Shown here: positions 1 through 11,983 of the stretch, piece by piece
Numbering within the stretch: position 1 is the stretch's first letter
How the letters are laid out: each line of letters starts with the position of its first letter
Source: Trichobilharzia regenti
Lineage: Eukaryota; Platyhelminthes; Trematoda; Strigeidida; Schistosomatidae
Direction: 5' to 3'
DNA: 64,000 nt
Assembly: GCA_944472135.2 (NCBI GenBank)
Contig: OX235262.1
Coordinates: forward strand, 168,143,509-168,207,508
Program-made: the position numbers and the translations under genes
Notes under the pieces: generated by a model
The model's database searches: none
Told to the model about the DNA's origin: nothing
What the model saw: the letters and a program-made list of their open reading frames with translations, nothing else

Positions 1-2182
1 TAAAAGCTGTGAATAAGGAAATCCAAAGGTGAGTAAAAACCACTGGATTTCGACTGCCTCATCCGAACTGATAGATGCTAGAAGACTTATTCCGGCGAGC
101 TCCGAATTCAATGAGGAGCGAAAGCTGCACAAAAGGAAACTTACTAAAAGTCTCCGCAAGGACCGTGAACAGTGGTGGGTGACAAAGGCGAAAGAGATGG
201 AAAAAGCATCGGCGATAGGCAACACTAGGCAACTCTTTAGACTCATCAGAAACGGGTGGGAGAAGGCAATTCATAAGTGAGACTATTTCTGAGAAAAATG
301 GCTCCTTAATTAGCTCTCAGGATAGACGCCTTGAACGCTGGAAAGAACACTTTGAGGAACAATTTAACTTGCCTACAGCCACACTGAACCTCCCCGCCAT
401 CCACACACCCGAATGGGATATAGACACTGGTCCGCCGTCTGTAGTGAGGTTACAAAAGCTATCAGTAATTTGAAACGAGGCAAAGCGGCAGGACCCGACG
501 GAATTATTCCGGAGGTGTTTAAATATGGGGGTGACATACTAGTTTGTAGATTAACTGAGGTACTAGGCAAAGTCTGGGAATCAGAGACAGTGCCATCAGA
601 CTGGGGTAAGTCACTTATTATACCGATATTCAAGAAGGGAAACAAGTCCTCGTGTGATAATCATAGGGGGATCAGCCTAACGAACATAGTCTCTAAAATC
701 CTAGGCTCAGTAATCATGCATAGACTAAGCAGAACTCGGGAGGAACAGACAAGGGAAAATCAAGCAGGCTTTAGACCAGGTAGAGGGTGCATAGATCATA
801 TCTTCACTCTTCGACAGATTCTAGAACATAGACACACTTTTCGGCGTCCAACAATTGTCATATTTCTTGACTTGAAGGCGGCCTTCGACTCCGTGGATCG
901 AAAGGTACTATGGCAATGTCTGACTGTGAAGGGAGTGCCAAGAAAGTACATTGCACTAATCAAGGCACTCTATTCAAACTCACGTAGTCGTGTAAGGGCT
1001 TATGGGGAATTGTCATCTGAATTGGTAACAACCAGTGGTGTCCGACAGGGATGTCCACTTTCCCCATTTCTGTTTAACTTCATCATAGATATGCTAATGG
1101 AAGTATCCTTAACTGAACGTAATGACTTAGGAATCGACTTGTTACCAGGGAATAATCTTATGGACTTAGAATATGCAGATGACATAGTCCTGTTAGGGGA
1201 GGATGCTGACAAAATGCAGAGTCTTCTGAACACCTTGAGCAGCAATCTTCGTATGTTTGGCATGCGATTCGCCCCTGCAAAATGTAAGATGCTGCTACAG
1301 GACTGGACACGTCAACCCTAACTTAGTGATAGGGAGTGAAGTGATAGAACATGTTGACCACTTCACCTATTTGGGAAGTTGTATTAGCACCAACGGACTG
1401 ATTGGCGATGAAATCTCAGCACGGATCCGAAAAGCTCGAGCTGCTTTCGCTGACTTACACCATCTCTGGCGTAGGCGTGACATCCGGTTATCAACCAAGG
1501 GACGTGTGTACTGCTCATCAGTTCGCTCCGTCCTTCTCTATGGCTCTGAAACATGGCCAATACGCGTTGAAGACATGAAAAGGTTGACTGCTTTCGATCA
1601 TAGATGTCTGCGATCTCTGTCTCACGTTAGGTGGTTTCACAAGATAAGTAATGTTGACGTTAGGCGTAGAGTGTTGGGCAAAGAGGGAAAATCAATCGAC
1701 GAGGCTATAAAGTTACATAGACTAAGATGGCTAGGTCACGTGCTGCGCATGCCTAACCACCGCCTCCCCCGACGGGCATTACTAGCTGATATAGGTGCAG
1801 GTTGGAAAAGAGCCAGTGGTGGCCAAACAAAAACATGGCATCAATCCATGAAATCCTTGACAGTTAAACTGAGTCAGGTAGGGAGATGCAGACTCCCGGG
1901 TTGGGGCCCTCGGGACTCTAGGAATCAATGGCTGGAGACAATAGGTGACATGGCTCAAAATCGTTGTCAATGGCCAGCGCAGATGTATTCAGTCTCTGTA
2001 ATCTTTCATATTCCTTTCTACCATTACCCATTCTGTTTCACTCTTATACTTGTCAAACTCTATTGATTCTCTTCACTCATCTTCTTGTCTACCTTTGTGT
2101 GCTATTTGGAACGTGGCAACTCGAACTGGTGCACTTCGGTGCCAAGTTCTATGTTGAATCCAGACAGACAGAGATTATCCTT
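1..2182 (+). mobile_element. RTE-clade non-LTR retrotransposon, 5' end cut by window edge
   Basis: This is the reverse-transcriptase half of an RTE-type LINE. Read with frame changes near 275, 440 and 1305, it gives a linker (29-440), a reverse transcriptase (about 440-1300) and a long C-terminal domain (about 1312-2066). Visible motifs are GKAAGPDGI (RT1), NQAGFRPGRG, LDLKAAFDSVDR (catalytic motif A), SGVRQGCPLSPFLFN (motif B) and LEYADDIVLL (catalytic motif C, YADD). The C-terminal part has FTYLGSCIS, VLLYGSETW and [11 protein letters not shown], which are typical of the RTE clade. The apurinic endonuclease would lie before base 1. All catalytic aspartates are present, so this is a fairly young copy disabled by small indels. 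The 3' end abuts an antisense RTE of another family at about 2183. The clade is confident; the subfamily is not assigned. Confidence 0.9.
413..1321 (+). pseudogene. RTE reverse transcriptase, longest open segment (302 codons)
   Basis: This open segment holds palm motifs A (AFDSVDR), B (GVRQGCPLSP) and C (EYADD) of an RTE LINE. The first methionine is not the real start: codons before about 440 are out of frame with the true linker, whose frame reads LERWKEHFEEQFNLP just upstream. The segment ends in a frame change near 1305, after which the C-terminal domain continues in the next frame (about 1312-2066). It would act at target-primed reverse transcription if the frames were whole. As it stands it is a decayed LINE coding region. 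Confidence 0.85.
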
Positions 2183-3345
2183 CCCTTGGGTTCCTAGTGG
2201 AACATAGGTCTTCAATTGCACGTCTCCACTAGCTTCTGTCTTCTGCCGTACTTCTCACATGCATCCATGTTAGTCCACACTGTTTCAACTCCTCTCTACT
2301 CACACGATCTCCTCCATGTCACCCTTGCACTGACGTCCCACTCACCGCATGCTTCCCTTTCGGCCTGGTTCCACTTGAGCAATGGCCTGACGCACGCGCG
2401 ATGTCACCTAGCGGCCTCCTCAGCGAATGTCCTATCCATCTCCATCCACTTTCTCCTGCATCTTTGTTGGTTGGCGATTGGTTCTTGTTTTGTTTGTTTG
2501 TTCCCATAGTTTCCCATAGATGGTGATTCTTTCCGGCCCAGCCATCTGATCTTCAGTATACAGCGAAGACATTTAGTTGTTGATAAAGGTCTGCAATAGC
2601 CTGTTGGAAATATTCTTTGTGACCCACCCGCCAAGTTTCTAATCCGTATAGAAGAACTGACTGACTTGATGTTTGTATTGAAAATCCTACCGAATTTTGT
2701 TGTTGATTCTGGCTGAGTGACGAAGATTTCCAGATTGGTTTCAGGTTGATTGATGAATGTGTTTCTCGCTCGATTTGACATCCTCGTCCGTTCCGACTTC
2801 CTGTAGTTGAGACAATGCTCCCTGGATGATAAGTGAATTAAGTAACCTTTTTCAAATCCCTCCCGTTGATGGTGATTGGCGCTTGATGTTGCTGATGTTG
2901 TTGGTTGGTTGGTTATTTTCATAACCTCCGTCTTGTGTATGTTCACCTGAAGTCCTGTCTTCGCCGGCTGCTTCTTCGGCCGGTTTGTCGGTTTTCGCTT
3001 GTAAGTCTTCGATTTTGTGTGTGTGACATCAAACATAAATCATCCATGCGCGAAATCGAGGTGTTCTAGGTTCTCCATGTCGGTCCAGGATATCCCTGTC
3101 CTGTTTCTCGTTTCCCACTGTCTGACGCATAATCCAGTCAGTCCACCACAATAAGGAATATCATTGGTGATAATAAGCACCCTTGTCTGACTCCTGTGTT
3201 TATTCCGAATGCCTCGCTGAGTTTTCCGTTGTGGATGACTTAACATGTTACGTTGTCGTACAGCTCTTGAATAAGTTTGATGAATATTTGGGGTGCGCCG
3301 TAGTACTCGAGTAGTTTCCAAATTACTTCACGCTTTCGAAGGCCT
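2183..3345 (-). mobile_element. RTE LINE (second family), 3' portion, antisense
   Basis: On the minus strand the end at 2183 carries the family's 3' signature, GTTCCACTAGGAACCCAAGG. The same signature closes copies near 39470, 59090 and 14310. Reading backward from about 3345, pieces of the RT C-terminal domain appear, including ANHHQREGFEKGY, NTFINQPETNLEIF and FPTGYCRPLSTT, split over several frames. The copy is 5'-truncated, as is usual for LINEs, and carries many stops. It abuts the preceding RTE tail to tail. Confidence 0.85.
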
Positions 3346-3499
3346 TCTTTTTGTTATACTCCCCTAATTTCTCGTAATCTCAAAATAATCATGTTTTCAC
3401 AATATAGCACATTTTGTATTCCAACTGTTTGTGAAAACGAAAGTCTCTTTGAATTTACCAGTGAACTAGAAGTCTGTCATAGTCATTTCACTGCTAGTA

Positions 3500-4560
3500 C
3501 TGTTCTCCTGGGTTGCAAGTAGAACAATGGGATCCAACAGAAAATCTCCATTTTACCCTATTGTCTGCAATCCTCTTCAGCTGGCCCCACGATTCCCCAT
3601 AAGCTTCACTCCCCTTCTCATATGATCTCCTCGGTGTCACCCTCCGAGTAATACCCAACTCGTCGTTTCCCAATCGGGTTCCACTCAAGTTCTAGCCTGA
3701 CGCGCGATGTCATTCAACGGCCTCCTCACAGTGTGTCTCATCCATCACAATTCTCTTCTGCATATTTTTTGGTCATTAGGTTCTTGGTTTGTTCGTTCCC
3801 AGAGTCACACGTTGCTAACTATTCTTGTCTTCTGATATTAAGGGTGGGGCAAGCGAGGGCAGATGCTGATAAAAGTCCCCAGCAGCCTGTTGGAAATGGT
3901 TCTCATGACGCTCAGACCCATTTAGAAACACTGACTGACTGACTTGACAGTGGTGTCGAAAATCGCGATCTCGTTTTTTATGATGAGTGAAGTGCAGAAG
4001 ATTTTCAAACTCATTTCAGAGTGATGAAGAACTGTCTTGCCTCTACGATCCTCATTTCGATATTCCAATCTGCTCTGTCACCTGTAGTTGAAATGATGCT
4101 ACCGAGATAAGTGAAGTAACCTCTTTCAAATCTGTTGCATTAATGATGATTGGTGATTGTTGCCTTTGTTGCTATTACCATTAGGTGGTTATTTTCATCA
4201 CCTTCATCCTCTATATGTTTACTGGAAGTCTCCTCTTTGCTGTTTCTTCTAACTTCTTGTTGGTTTCCTCCCTTAAGTCGCTGAGTTTATGTTACATTAG
4301 ACACAAATAGTCCTCGAAGTGTATATCTTCTAGAGTCTTGTTATTGGTCTAAAGTAATCCTGTTTTCTCACTCCTCACGTAAGGTACTCTGTATAATCCA
4401 GTCAATCACAATTAGGAATATCATCATGGGTGGTAGGAGTCAGATTTGTCTTACTCCGTTTTTCACTTCTCTGAGTTTTCGGTTGTGAATCACCTGACAC
4501 GTGATATTTTCACACAGCTGTTGAATGAGATCGATAAAGATTTAATTTGAAATTCTGATA
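3500..4560 (-). mobile_element. RTE LINE fragment, antisense, strongly decayed
   Basis: The segment follows the same order of short landmarks as the copies at 2183-3345 and 52735-53880. These are the tail signature (degraded near 3500), the stretch matching GRPR-type C-terminal codons near 3640, and the linker around 3720-3780. No reading frame is long; the 64-codon open stretch at 3494-3688 is a remnant of the C-terminal domain (TRRVTPRRSYEKGSEAYGES). Confidence 0.7.
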
Positions 4561-4747
4561 CTCACCACCACAGTGTTTTAGCTGGCATATGAGACAGTAT
4601 AAGCCATCGTATCAACTGTTCACCTTCTCCCCGTTTTCCCAAGGCATCGTTATTTTTATTGTTTGGGTGGGCGTTTCAATTAGCGATTCGATTACTTTTC
4701 CCTTTGTGCTTACTAGGTAGGATCTGTTACTTGCTGTATCAGTTTTA

Positions 4748-4861
4748 TTGTATGGAGGATTTCAGCACGAGCCAACATCAGTTAGAGAATCATGTTTGAT
4801 TGCTCATGATGAAATCCTTCATGTAATCAAACAAAATCCCTACAAAACCAATACTAGAAAA
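4748..4861. repeat. Two SINE tail fragments in opposite orientation
   Basis: Bases 4752-4788 match the 3' part of the hammerhead SINE on the minus strand, as also seen at 8400-8440. Bases 4802-4861 match the extreme 3' end of the same family on the plus strand (GCTCATGATGAAATCCT, then AATCCCTACAAA). The two tails meet, which leaves no tRNA-like head or ribozyme here. Confidence 0.6.
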
Positions 4862-6109
4862 TATCATTTTTACCATGTTATTAATGGGACAAGCTTATGG
4901 AAAAGCCTCATATTAGCGTCGAAATGTTGTTGTGGATCATTTATGAAGGGCAAATTAGAGCCTTTATAGGAGGTTATCTGCAGCTCTGAAGTTTTATAAG
5001 TGATTGAAAACGTCCAGAATCAGCTGAAAACTAGCCTTAACCGGTTGAATGCAGTATAGACAGATTCATCCACTGGGTTGAAACAGAATATTTATCATAA
5101 TGTGACTGCATAACTTAGAAGCCTAACTTTATACAGTCAATAAAGTTAATTATTTCATAGCCTAACTTTCCAAGGTATGTAATATTTACACATAACGCAC
5201 TTTCTTGTAATCTTATCAAATGTTTCGCCCAGTCACTAGCCAGTCTGTCTTCTGCCTTCATTTTGCACTGATCACTAATCATATCTAGTCTTTAGTCAAA
5301 TTCGTTTGTGCCTTTCAGTATCAAACCCACAGATCATCACCGAGATAACAATAAGTACATCGATCAAAACCAAAAAGAGTAGAAAGCAGAATTTAAACGT
5401 AGATGAAGACAACCGCATTAGGTTAAATGGAAACTACGGGTTTAAATAAAGTTTCATCGTAGAGGATAATACACCTTGTAAGTGAGAAGAATTTGAAGGA
5501 GTTCGGCAGCTCATACAGCAAGGGGTTGAACCAGTAATTCGAAGACCATCCTTTCAAATGTACCACAGATCGCATACGAAAGTTTAGTTACAATTCTCTT
5601 ACATTAGTGGAAATAAAATGTAGACAATAACAACAATGTGATGCTATGCTACTTAATAACGAAAAGTAGTATGAGATGAACTGACTTGAAATATTTGACC
5701 TCTTCGGAAAAGCCTATACGACATAAATACATAAGGTATCAGTCCCTGAACATATATCTATCTTCCGTCTAAAATGAGATCTATTTTATTCGTATGAGTT
5801 GGAGTAACCGGGAGTAATTTCATCGTCTTCGAAATATAAATGGACTCTAAAAGTGTCATTAATGTCAAAGCAAGGATATATTAACTTTCAGATAAGATTT
5901 TGCAAAACAGTCATTTGAGATAGGTAATTTGTTGCATGACAGCATGTTCTGTTAGCTGATAATCTGCTTCCCTTTAATTATCGGCAGTACAATGTAAACG
6001 TTACAACTGTATGAACAGTGGAGAATGGAGTTAGACGAAACAATTAATAATTAATCTGATTCTTGCTAGTAACTGCCTAGATAACAAAGTTGCCTAGAGT
6101 TTTAGTGAG
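4862..6109. other. No feature recognised
   Basis: AT-rich sequence with no convincing coding exon, tRNA-like promoter, transposon motif or tandem repeat that I can see. Confidence 0.5.
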
Positions 6110-6445
6110 AAGTCGTGACCAGTGGGCACCACCCAGTCCGGAGTGAGGAAGAATACTTGCCAATGTAATTGGTTGGTCGAAGTGATAAAACCACGAATTG
6201 ACAGAAATTGGAATTCATGGGCCACTGGATAGGGTCCCATCGGCTGAATAGTCTACCAGTTGGAATTGTAAACGTAAGGTCCTGGATTCGAACTTCCAGA
6301 GACTCCCAGGCACCAGAATGAAATAGTTATCCAGTACTCCCTGGTGGTTTTCAATGGTTCTCCAACTGATACCAATTTGTGGTCAAAAGTGGAAATAATA
6401 AGCTGTGAACTGACCAGTACTCAGAGTCAGTTAGATTTTAATGAC
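6110..6445 (+). mobile_element. Hammerhead SINE (Sm-alpha-like), degenerate copy
   Basis: The order of parts matches the other copies: a 5' block ending in GGAATTCATGG, a pol III-like A box region (GGCTGAATAGTCTACC), a B box (GGATTCGAA near 6285), the ribozyme region, then the tail with CCAGTACTCCC and TTCTCCAACTGAT. The ribozyme region (about 6300-6330) has lost the CUGANGA core and stem II, so no activity is expected. Confidence 0.65.
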
Positions 6446-6699
6446 TTCATATCAAGTAGTTGGCGACTTCACAGGATTATTTCGAACATTTGAAGTAGCT
6501 TGCAACCTCTCTCTTGGTATCTGCTAGAAAAAGAGAAGTCTAGTGTAGGCAAATAATTTTTCTCTCTGTTATCAGTTGTGAATCATTACGACAGTAATTT
6601 GAACCGAAATGCTCGTGTAACTGCCTAAGATAATTTACAGTTTACTTTATGCTTTTCACACACTGGTGAAATAAAGATAAGGTTTATATTTTTAACCTT

Positions 6700-7965
6700 A
6701 TATATCTGCTATGGGTTCACCAGTTTCCCCCAATAGTCGCTGATCTTTTCATGAATAGATTCGAAGACAACATCTTTTCAAGCATACTCGCTGTTAAAAT
6801 ATGGTAAAGATATGTAGATGATACTTTTGTGATGCTAAAACGAGATCTACACAATTCATTTTTGGAAAAAATAAACAATCTATCTCCCAGAATAAAGTTT
6901 TCTCCAGAAGCAGAATCAGACGTCGGTGAACTAGCATTTCTAGACTGCCTAGTTAAGAGGAAGGAAAACGGATATTTAAGTATATCTATACTCAGCAAAA
7001 GAAACACACTCCAACAAAAATTTAGACTTCAAATCATCACACCCCGTCAGCGCAAATGTATCGGTAGTTTCAAGTCTTCTTAGACGAGAAGAAGAAATAA
7101 AAATCAAACATTACTGAGACTCTCAAGCAAAACAACTACCCAAGGAACTTCATCAACAATATCAACACTGACATTAAGTATGGTCGAAAGCGTGTTCCGA
7201 AAACGTGGACCTCAACAGCTGTCATTCCATATAGAGAAGAGACATCAGACGACAACAGAAGAGTCCTCAATAAACACAGCATCGAAATTTTATTCAAAAC
7301 ATCAAGCACACTGAAAAGCAACCTTGTCCATATAAGAGACCAAATCCCTGAAGATTTTCAATCTAATTGTGTATTTAAAATAAAATGCTTGGAATGTGAC
7401 GCGACATAAGACAAACGTCTCCAGACAGAAATCAAGATCAGGAGAAATAAACACAGTACAGCATCTGTTCGACCACCAAGAAATCCAGTTGAACTAGAAA
7501 AGCATGAAAAACAATCAGCCATAGGTGGTCTACACGCTAAAGAATCAGGCCACAAAATTGATTTTGACAATATTGAAATCATTATCCAGGAAAAAATTCA
7601 GAAATCACTAAGAACATCTAATATCAGAAGCACTTCATATCAAGTGGAACCCGAATTGCCTGAATAGGATTGATGGACTAAAACAGAATCTGACCTGGTT
7701 ACAACACCTGCCCCCACCCCCATGAAGTGACAAAATCAACACGAATGTGATAAGCGGTTTCATTATGAAAACACATGCCGCTTTTACAATTTCACGCACT
7801 TATCAAATCCAACAATCTACATCTGGTTTTGTTATCTTTATCAATTGGCCAATTCGACAGCGGCAAAATGACCCCATGTTGAGGAACGATGATTAAGTTG
7901 TTATATATATGCTAAGATTATGTAAACTCTGGTTTAATAATACTACTTTGATAAAGCTATTAGCG
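6700..7965 (+). mobile_element. Penelope-like element, 5'-truncated
   Basis: The copy begins inside the reverse transcriptase at motif B (MGSPVSP, near 6710). It continues through motif C (RYVDDTFVM, near 6808-6835) and the segment GELAFLDCLVKRKENGYLS. The 84-codon open stretch 6829-7083 is the best-preserved part. Further on, in shifted frames, the C-terminal GIY-YIG endonuclease is visible as HAKESGHKIDFDNIEIII (near 7530-7585). Stops and frame changes throughout make it a dead copy. PLEs are reverse-transcribing elements distinct from LTR and LINE classes. Confidence 0.8.
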
Positions 7966-8385
7966 ATAACAATATCATTTTATCTTTAATTCATTGGGAA
8001 ATACAAAAAAACCTTTAATACGATGAATATCATATACCCAATACCCAAATGTTTTCAAACTATTAAAAGTGACCTTGGTTAGGGCATTTATAACTTCTAT
8101 ATTTGCAGACTGACATCGCTATAAAATTTAACACTAATCCACTTTTTGAGCTGAATTATGACTTTGGTTTATTAACTTTAGTGGACTAAATCTACAAATG
8201 AGATCAGTCTCAAAGTGCTCACACTGCTACTATTTCCTCATATGAAGACTTCATTTGTTTCTTTTTACTTCGTGATTCAGCCAGTCATTCGATAGACTCA
8301 AAAACTTTGCTTTCTACTAAACACACACCGAATGTTTAGTTACAAACTTTTATAGGCTTTCACCAACTGCAGACAAATTTTCTTG
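7966..8385. other. No feature recognised
   Basis: AT-rich spacer between a PLE 3' end and a SINE; nothing supportable seen. Confidence 0.45.
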
Positions 8386-8389
8386 TTAC

Positions 8390-8600
8390 TAATATTTTTG
8401 CATGGAGGATTTAATCATGAGCTGACATCAGTTAGAGAACCACTGGAAAACCTGGGAGTACTGGACAGCTGTTTCGTCCTAGTTTGGACTCTTCAGCAGT
8501 ACACACCCACCGGGATTCGAACCCAGGACCTTCTGGTTACAAGGCGAGCTCGTAGACCATTGAGCCACTGGGACCCGATCCAATGGTCCTTGAATTCTAA
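8390..8600 (-). mobile_element. Hammerhead SINE (Sm-alpha-like), best preserved copy
   Basis: On the minus strand the element reads: tRNA-like head with A-box region GTGGCTCAATGGTCT, B box GGTTCGAATCC, hammerhead ribozyme (8458-8502), then the tail TCTAACTGATGTCAGCTC. This layout of a tRNA-related promoter followed by a hammerhead is that of the schistosome Sm-alpha family. The 5' block found before the head in other copies is mostly missing here. The element would be made by RNA polymerase III and cut itself. Confidence 0.75.
8458..8502 (-). ncRNA. Hammerhead ribozyme, intact core
   Basis: On the minus strand: stem I GTACTG pairs with CAGTAC. The core CTGAAGA (CUGANGA) is followed by stem II GTCC/GGAC closing a 6-nt loop, then GAAA. 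Stem III is the self-complementary ACAGCTGT with no loop, and the cleavage triplet is GTC. Every conserved core base of a type I hammerhead is present. A stem III without a loop usually works poorly as a monomer and better as a dimer, which is known for retrozyme-like hammerheads. Activity here is inferred. Confidence 0.72.
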
Positions 8601-9254
8601 CTTCTGCCAATTCACTAATATTTTTATTCATCTTTCTGTATACAAAGAATTTCATAAAGTGAAGTTTTAAGTGTCACTTTGAGTAATCGTCGAAACTAAA
8701 CCTGAATTTCAGTAAGTAGTACACATTATTAGGTAGTTGGAACTTAAGAAGAGGGAGAGGGGAACTCGTTGTTCAACCTCGAAGTTAGCTGAGTTTTGAT
8801 ACTGAACTTTTCTCCACTTTTCAGTAATTGATAAGTTACTCACTCCGAAAATCAATCTAAAAAATGTTGAAAGTGTCTGTCCAGTTTTCATTGACACAGT
8901 CTTCTCAATCCCGAAAGTCCGCTGCATAACGCCTACTTTCATTTTTTTAAGAAATAACCTTATAGACATCATGAATGCACTAAGATCACATTGATACAGT
9001 AATAAGTCTTAAGGTTTGTTGTTCTTTATTGTGATTAAACATGTGCTTTCTGTCTTGAACGGTTCTGAGACTTACGCTGAGGTTTAATGCTTGATAATCA
9101 TCCCGCTGGCATAGTTTAGGTATGCAACCGCATAGGATTAAGGGGGCTAACATGTGAACAGGTTTAAAAAGTTTTTTATGGTAAGTTTAATTGAACCTTT
9201 AATGTAATTTGAACAGATACACTGATGGTTAGTTAACTCGTCCCTGACACTGTT
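8601..9254. other. No feature recognised
   Basis: Open stretches here are short and resemble no family that I know. No repeat found elsewhere in the window was recognised. Confidence 0.45.
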
Positions 9255-9720
9255 TTCATCACGTCAAATACGTGCCAAGTATGGTATAGTGGAATTTTTA
9301 TCATTTGCCGTGTGTGTATAATGTCTTTTAAAAAGACTTCTTACCTTACCTGAGGAGACACAAGGTGAAGGCTTTAAGTAAAGTGGATGCTCACAATCTG
9401 ACAAAATTCCTCTAGCAAATTTGTTGCATGACATCAAGTGCCTATCAATGACGATGTCAACGATATAGCCCAATGAGATACCACTCGCCCTACTGACAGT
9501 CAGTCTTCAGAGTTCTACGAAGTATGACATAGTCTTTCTTAAGCAATCCAGGAGAGAATAAGGGTGAACAGTAAAGAAGAATGGGTGAGATGCATGAGTT
9601 GAAAAACTGTAAGAGGAGGAAGGGCTGGGTGTTTTAACTTCTTAATGTAAAACGTCAGACGAAATATTTTTTTAGAAATCTCTAAGATATGGGAAGACCA
9701 GGATAGGTCAGAAGAAAGAA
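9255..9720 (-). mobile_element. CR1-like LINE, 3' fragment
   Basis: Minus-strand conceptual translation shows the RT C-terminal stretch CISPILLYCSPLFSPGLL, followed by a frame change and a 69-codon segment (9264-9473) with VIDRHLMSCNKFARGIL. The same succession, with different substitutions, appears at 28690-29150 and 46020-46760, so this is a repeated family. It is of the CR1/SR1-like type by general appearance. It is dead from frameshifts. Confidence 0.6.
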
Positions 9721-10195
9721 ATAATCCAAGTTATTTAAAGTCAAACTTGATTTCTACATCACTATCATCAATTTTGCAACAGTCATAGGAATAAACAACG
9801 ATATATGACCCATGTGAAAAGTGGAAAACAATTATAAAGTGAGTTAAAATATCCAAATAATTATCAACATTGCAATTATATCTTTTAGGAGGGATTTTCA
9901 AAACAATTATTCCGTTATACATTGGTGCATCAATCTCAGATTTTATTGGTTATTGTTTTCCTACTTATGAGTAGTTTGGAATATCAGGATAATTTTCAAT
10001 GAAGGAAAGGGAACAACTCAGATCGTTGGAATCCACCTGAAGAAGCCATCCAGACCTGTGTATATTCATTAACTTTGGCTATCGTTGCATGGATGTAAAA
10101 ACTAAGAGTCTGCATCGAGAATTTCTCAAGTTATTAAATAAAGTGTAATTATCGAATGAACTGTAGTCAAGATTTGACAGAATAGTTCTATCATA
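9721..10195. other. No feature recognised
   Basis: AT-rich; a 63-codon minus-strand open stretch at 9731-9922 has no recognisable motif and is probably chance. Confidence 0.45.
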
Positions 10196-10198
10196 TTT

Positions 10199-10578
10199 GG
10201 GCGCCGAGTGAGAAGAAGAGATTTGTAAAAAAATTATATTTCTAAAATCTCGGCGATATTGAAATGAGTAATTCCAACGTTTCGTTCGGCAATCTGGTCC
10301 GAACTTCTTCAGGGAAATTAATCGAAATTAACATAACAGAGGTTTATATATGTATAAACTTTGTCCAATCATGCGTCATAAAACAAGTATTAACGAGTAT
10401 AATAAAGAAAATTGTATGAGTTGTGATCAAAATTTGACCTCAGACTTACAAATATTGGTCTACCTTTGTTAAACATTTTAAACACAGTGTGTATGTGTGT
10501 GGATAAACAGTTGTAATTGCCGAACGAAACGTTGGAATTACTCATTTCAATATCGCCGAGATTTTACAAACATAATTT
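10199..10578. repeat. Foldback (inverted-repeat) unit next to a PLE, with hammerhead motif
   Basis: Two arms are inverted copies of each other: about 10238-10295 (containing ATCTCGGCGATATTGAAATG) and about 10516-10573 (containing CATTTCAATATCGCCGAGAT). The left arm runs into a hammerhead-like motif on the minus strand (10268-10318). The outer left edge reads GGGCGCCGAGT, and a near match (GAGCGCCGAGT) begins the foldback on the far side of the PLE at 13248. The unit is probably a terminal piece (pLTR) of a Penelope-like element. Confidence 0.6.
10268..10318 (-). ncRNA. Hammerhead ribozyme-like motif (PLE type)
   Basis: On the minus strand: CTGAAGA at 10312-10306, a perfect 6-bp stem II CCGAAC/GTTCGG (GTTCGG on this strand comes first), then GAAA and C, and the cleavage triplet GTT. 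Stem I is short (TTCC with GGAA). Stem III is reduced to AC/GT with no loop. Hammerheads with minimal stem III are known in PLE terminal repeats. All core bases are present; the weak stem I and stem III lower certainty. Confidence 0.6.
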
Positions 10579-11260
10579 TTTTTACAAAGTGTAATGATAT
10601 TTCAATAGTTTATACACAATGATAAGTTTTGTTATTGGTAATATTTCGAGCAAAATTACTGCCCGTGTTCACATCACTGTTGGAATTGTTTTATTCACAC
10701 ATTTATGAAAGATATTAATGAAGTAAAAGAAGAATTAAAAGAAGCAATTGAGAAGGAAAAGTATGAAAGCATAGCAGAAGTTTCACAAAAACGAAAAGAA
10801 ACTACCTATGAATAAACAAATAAAAATATTTAATAAACTCATGATAGCGAAAACCCCGAATGACAGACAAGTAACTAAAGCCAATTGGATTGTAAACTTG
10901 TCAGACAGAAAGCTAACAGAAGCACCTGAGGAAAGCGTACTGATGAGAGGAATGAACTTCATTATAACCAACAAAAGATTAAAACTTTAAGATACCATAC
11001 CTGTCATTAAAACAGCACTCGAAGGATATGACAAGCAAAAAGCAGAACTGGTATGAGGACAATGTACATTAACCTTAAAAAAGCAAAAAGCAGGAAAACC
11101 AAATATAAAGAAGGAGGAACTGAAAGCACTCCAAGACATAAAAGCAGACAAATCGATTGTCATTACTCAAGCTGACGAAGGAAACACAACAGTAATACTT
11201 AACAAAACAACATATAATGAAAAGATAAATGAACATCTACAGTCTGGACTCTATGCCCTA

Positions 11261-11890
11261 ATGACTAAGTCAGCTGAAACAATCACCAACAAAACAATGA
11301 AAGAAACAGCAAAGGTAGTTAGACAAATGAAAGAAGTAATTGGTAAGTCAAAAGGGTTTGAAATTATGCCAAAATCCTGTAATATACCTAGGATATATGG
11401 TAAGATAAAATTGCATAAAGAGGGATATCCAATAAGACCGATTGTAGACTTTAGAAACACACCAACGTATATGCTATCCAGATTTCTCTCGACAATACTA
11501 AGACCGACAAGAGACAACTCAAAAGCTAGAATAGTAGATTCATTTGAATTAGTGAGGCGAATAAAAACCACTAAAATAGAGGAGGAAGAAATACTAGTTA
11601 GCTTTGATGTAAACAGTCTTTATACGAAAATACCCATTCAAATGGCCATGATTGCACTGGAAGAGAAACTAAATGAAGATAAAGGCCTGAAAGACAGAAC
11701 ACAGTTATCCGTAGAAGAAATAATAAAAGGGGTAGAATTCTGTCTGACAACAACATATTTCACATTCAAAGGAAAAATATACCAACAAAATGAGGGAGTA
11801 GCTATGGGATCGCCTATCTCACCAATTATAGCTGACATATTCATGGATTATTGGAAGAGAATGCCCTTAAACTATTCAGAGCATCACTAA
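11261..11890 (+). pseudogene. PLE reverse transcriptase, N-terminal and palm
   Basis: The 209-codon stretch shows PRIYGKIKLHKEGYPIRPI (fingers), SFDVNSLYTKIP (catalytic motif A) and GVAMGSPISPIIADIF (motif B), the characteristic order of Penelope-type RT, which is related to telomerase RT. The frame breaks just before motif C, which follows as WRYVDDTLVIV at about 11896-11930 in a different frame. Catalytic aspartates are all encoded, so the lesion is a simple frame change. Confidence 0.88.
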
Positions 11891-11983
11891 AATGTTGGTG
11901 GAGATATGTAGACGACACACTAGTAATAGTGAAAAAAACATACTGAGAAATTTTTCTCACACGTCGACTCAATAAAATTCACT

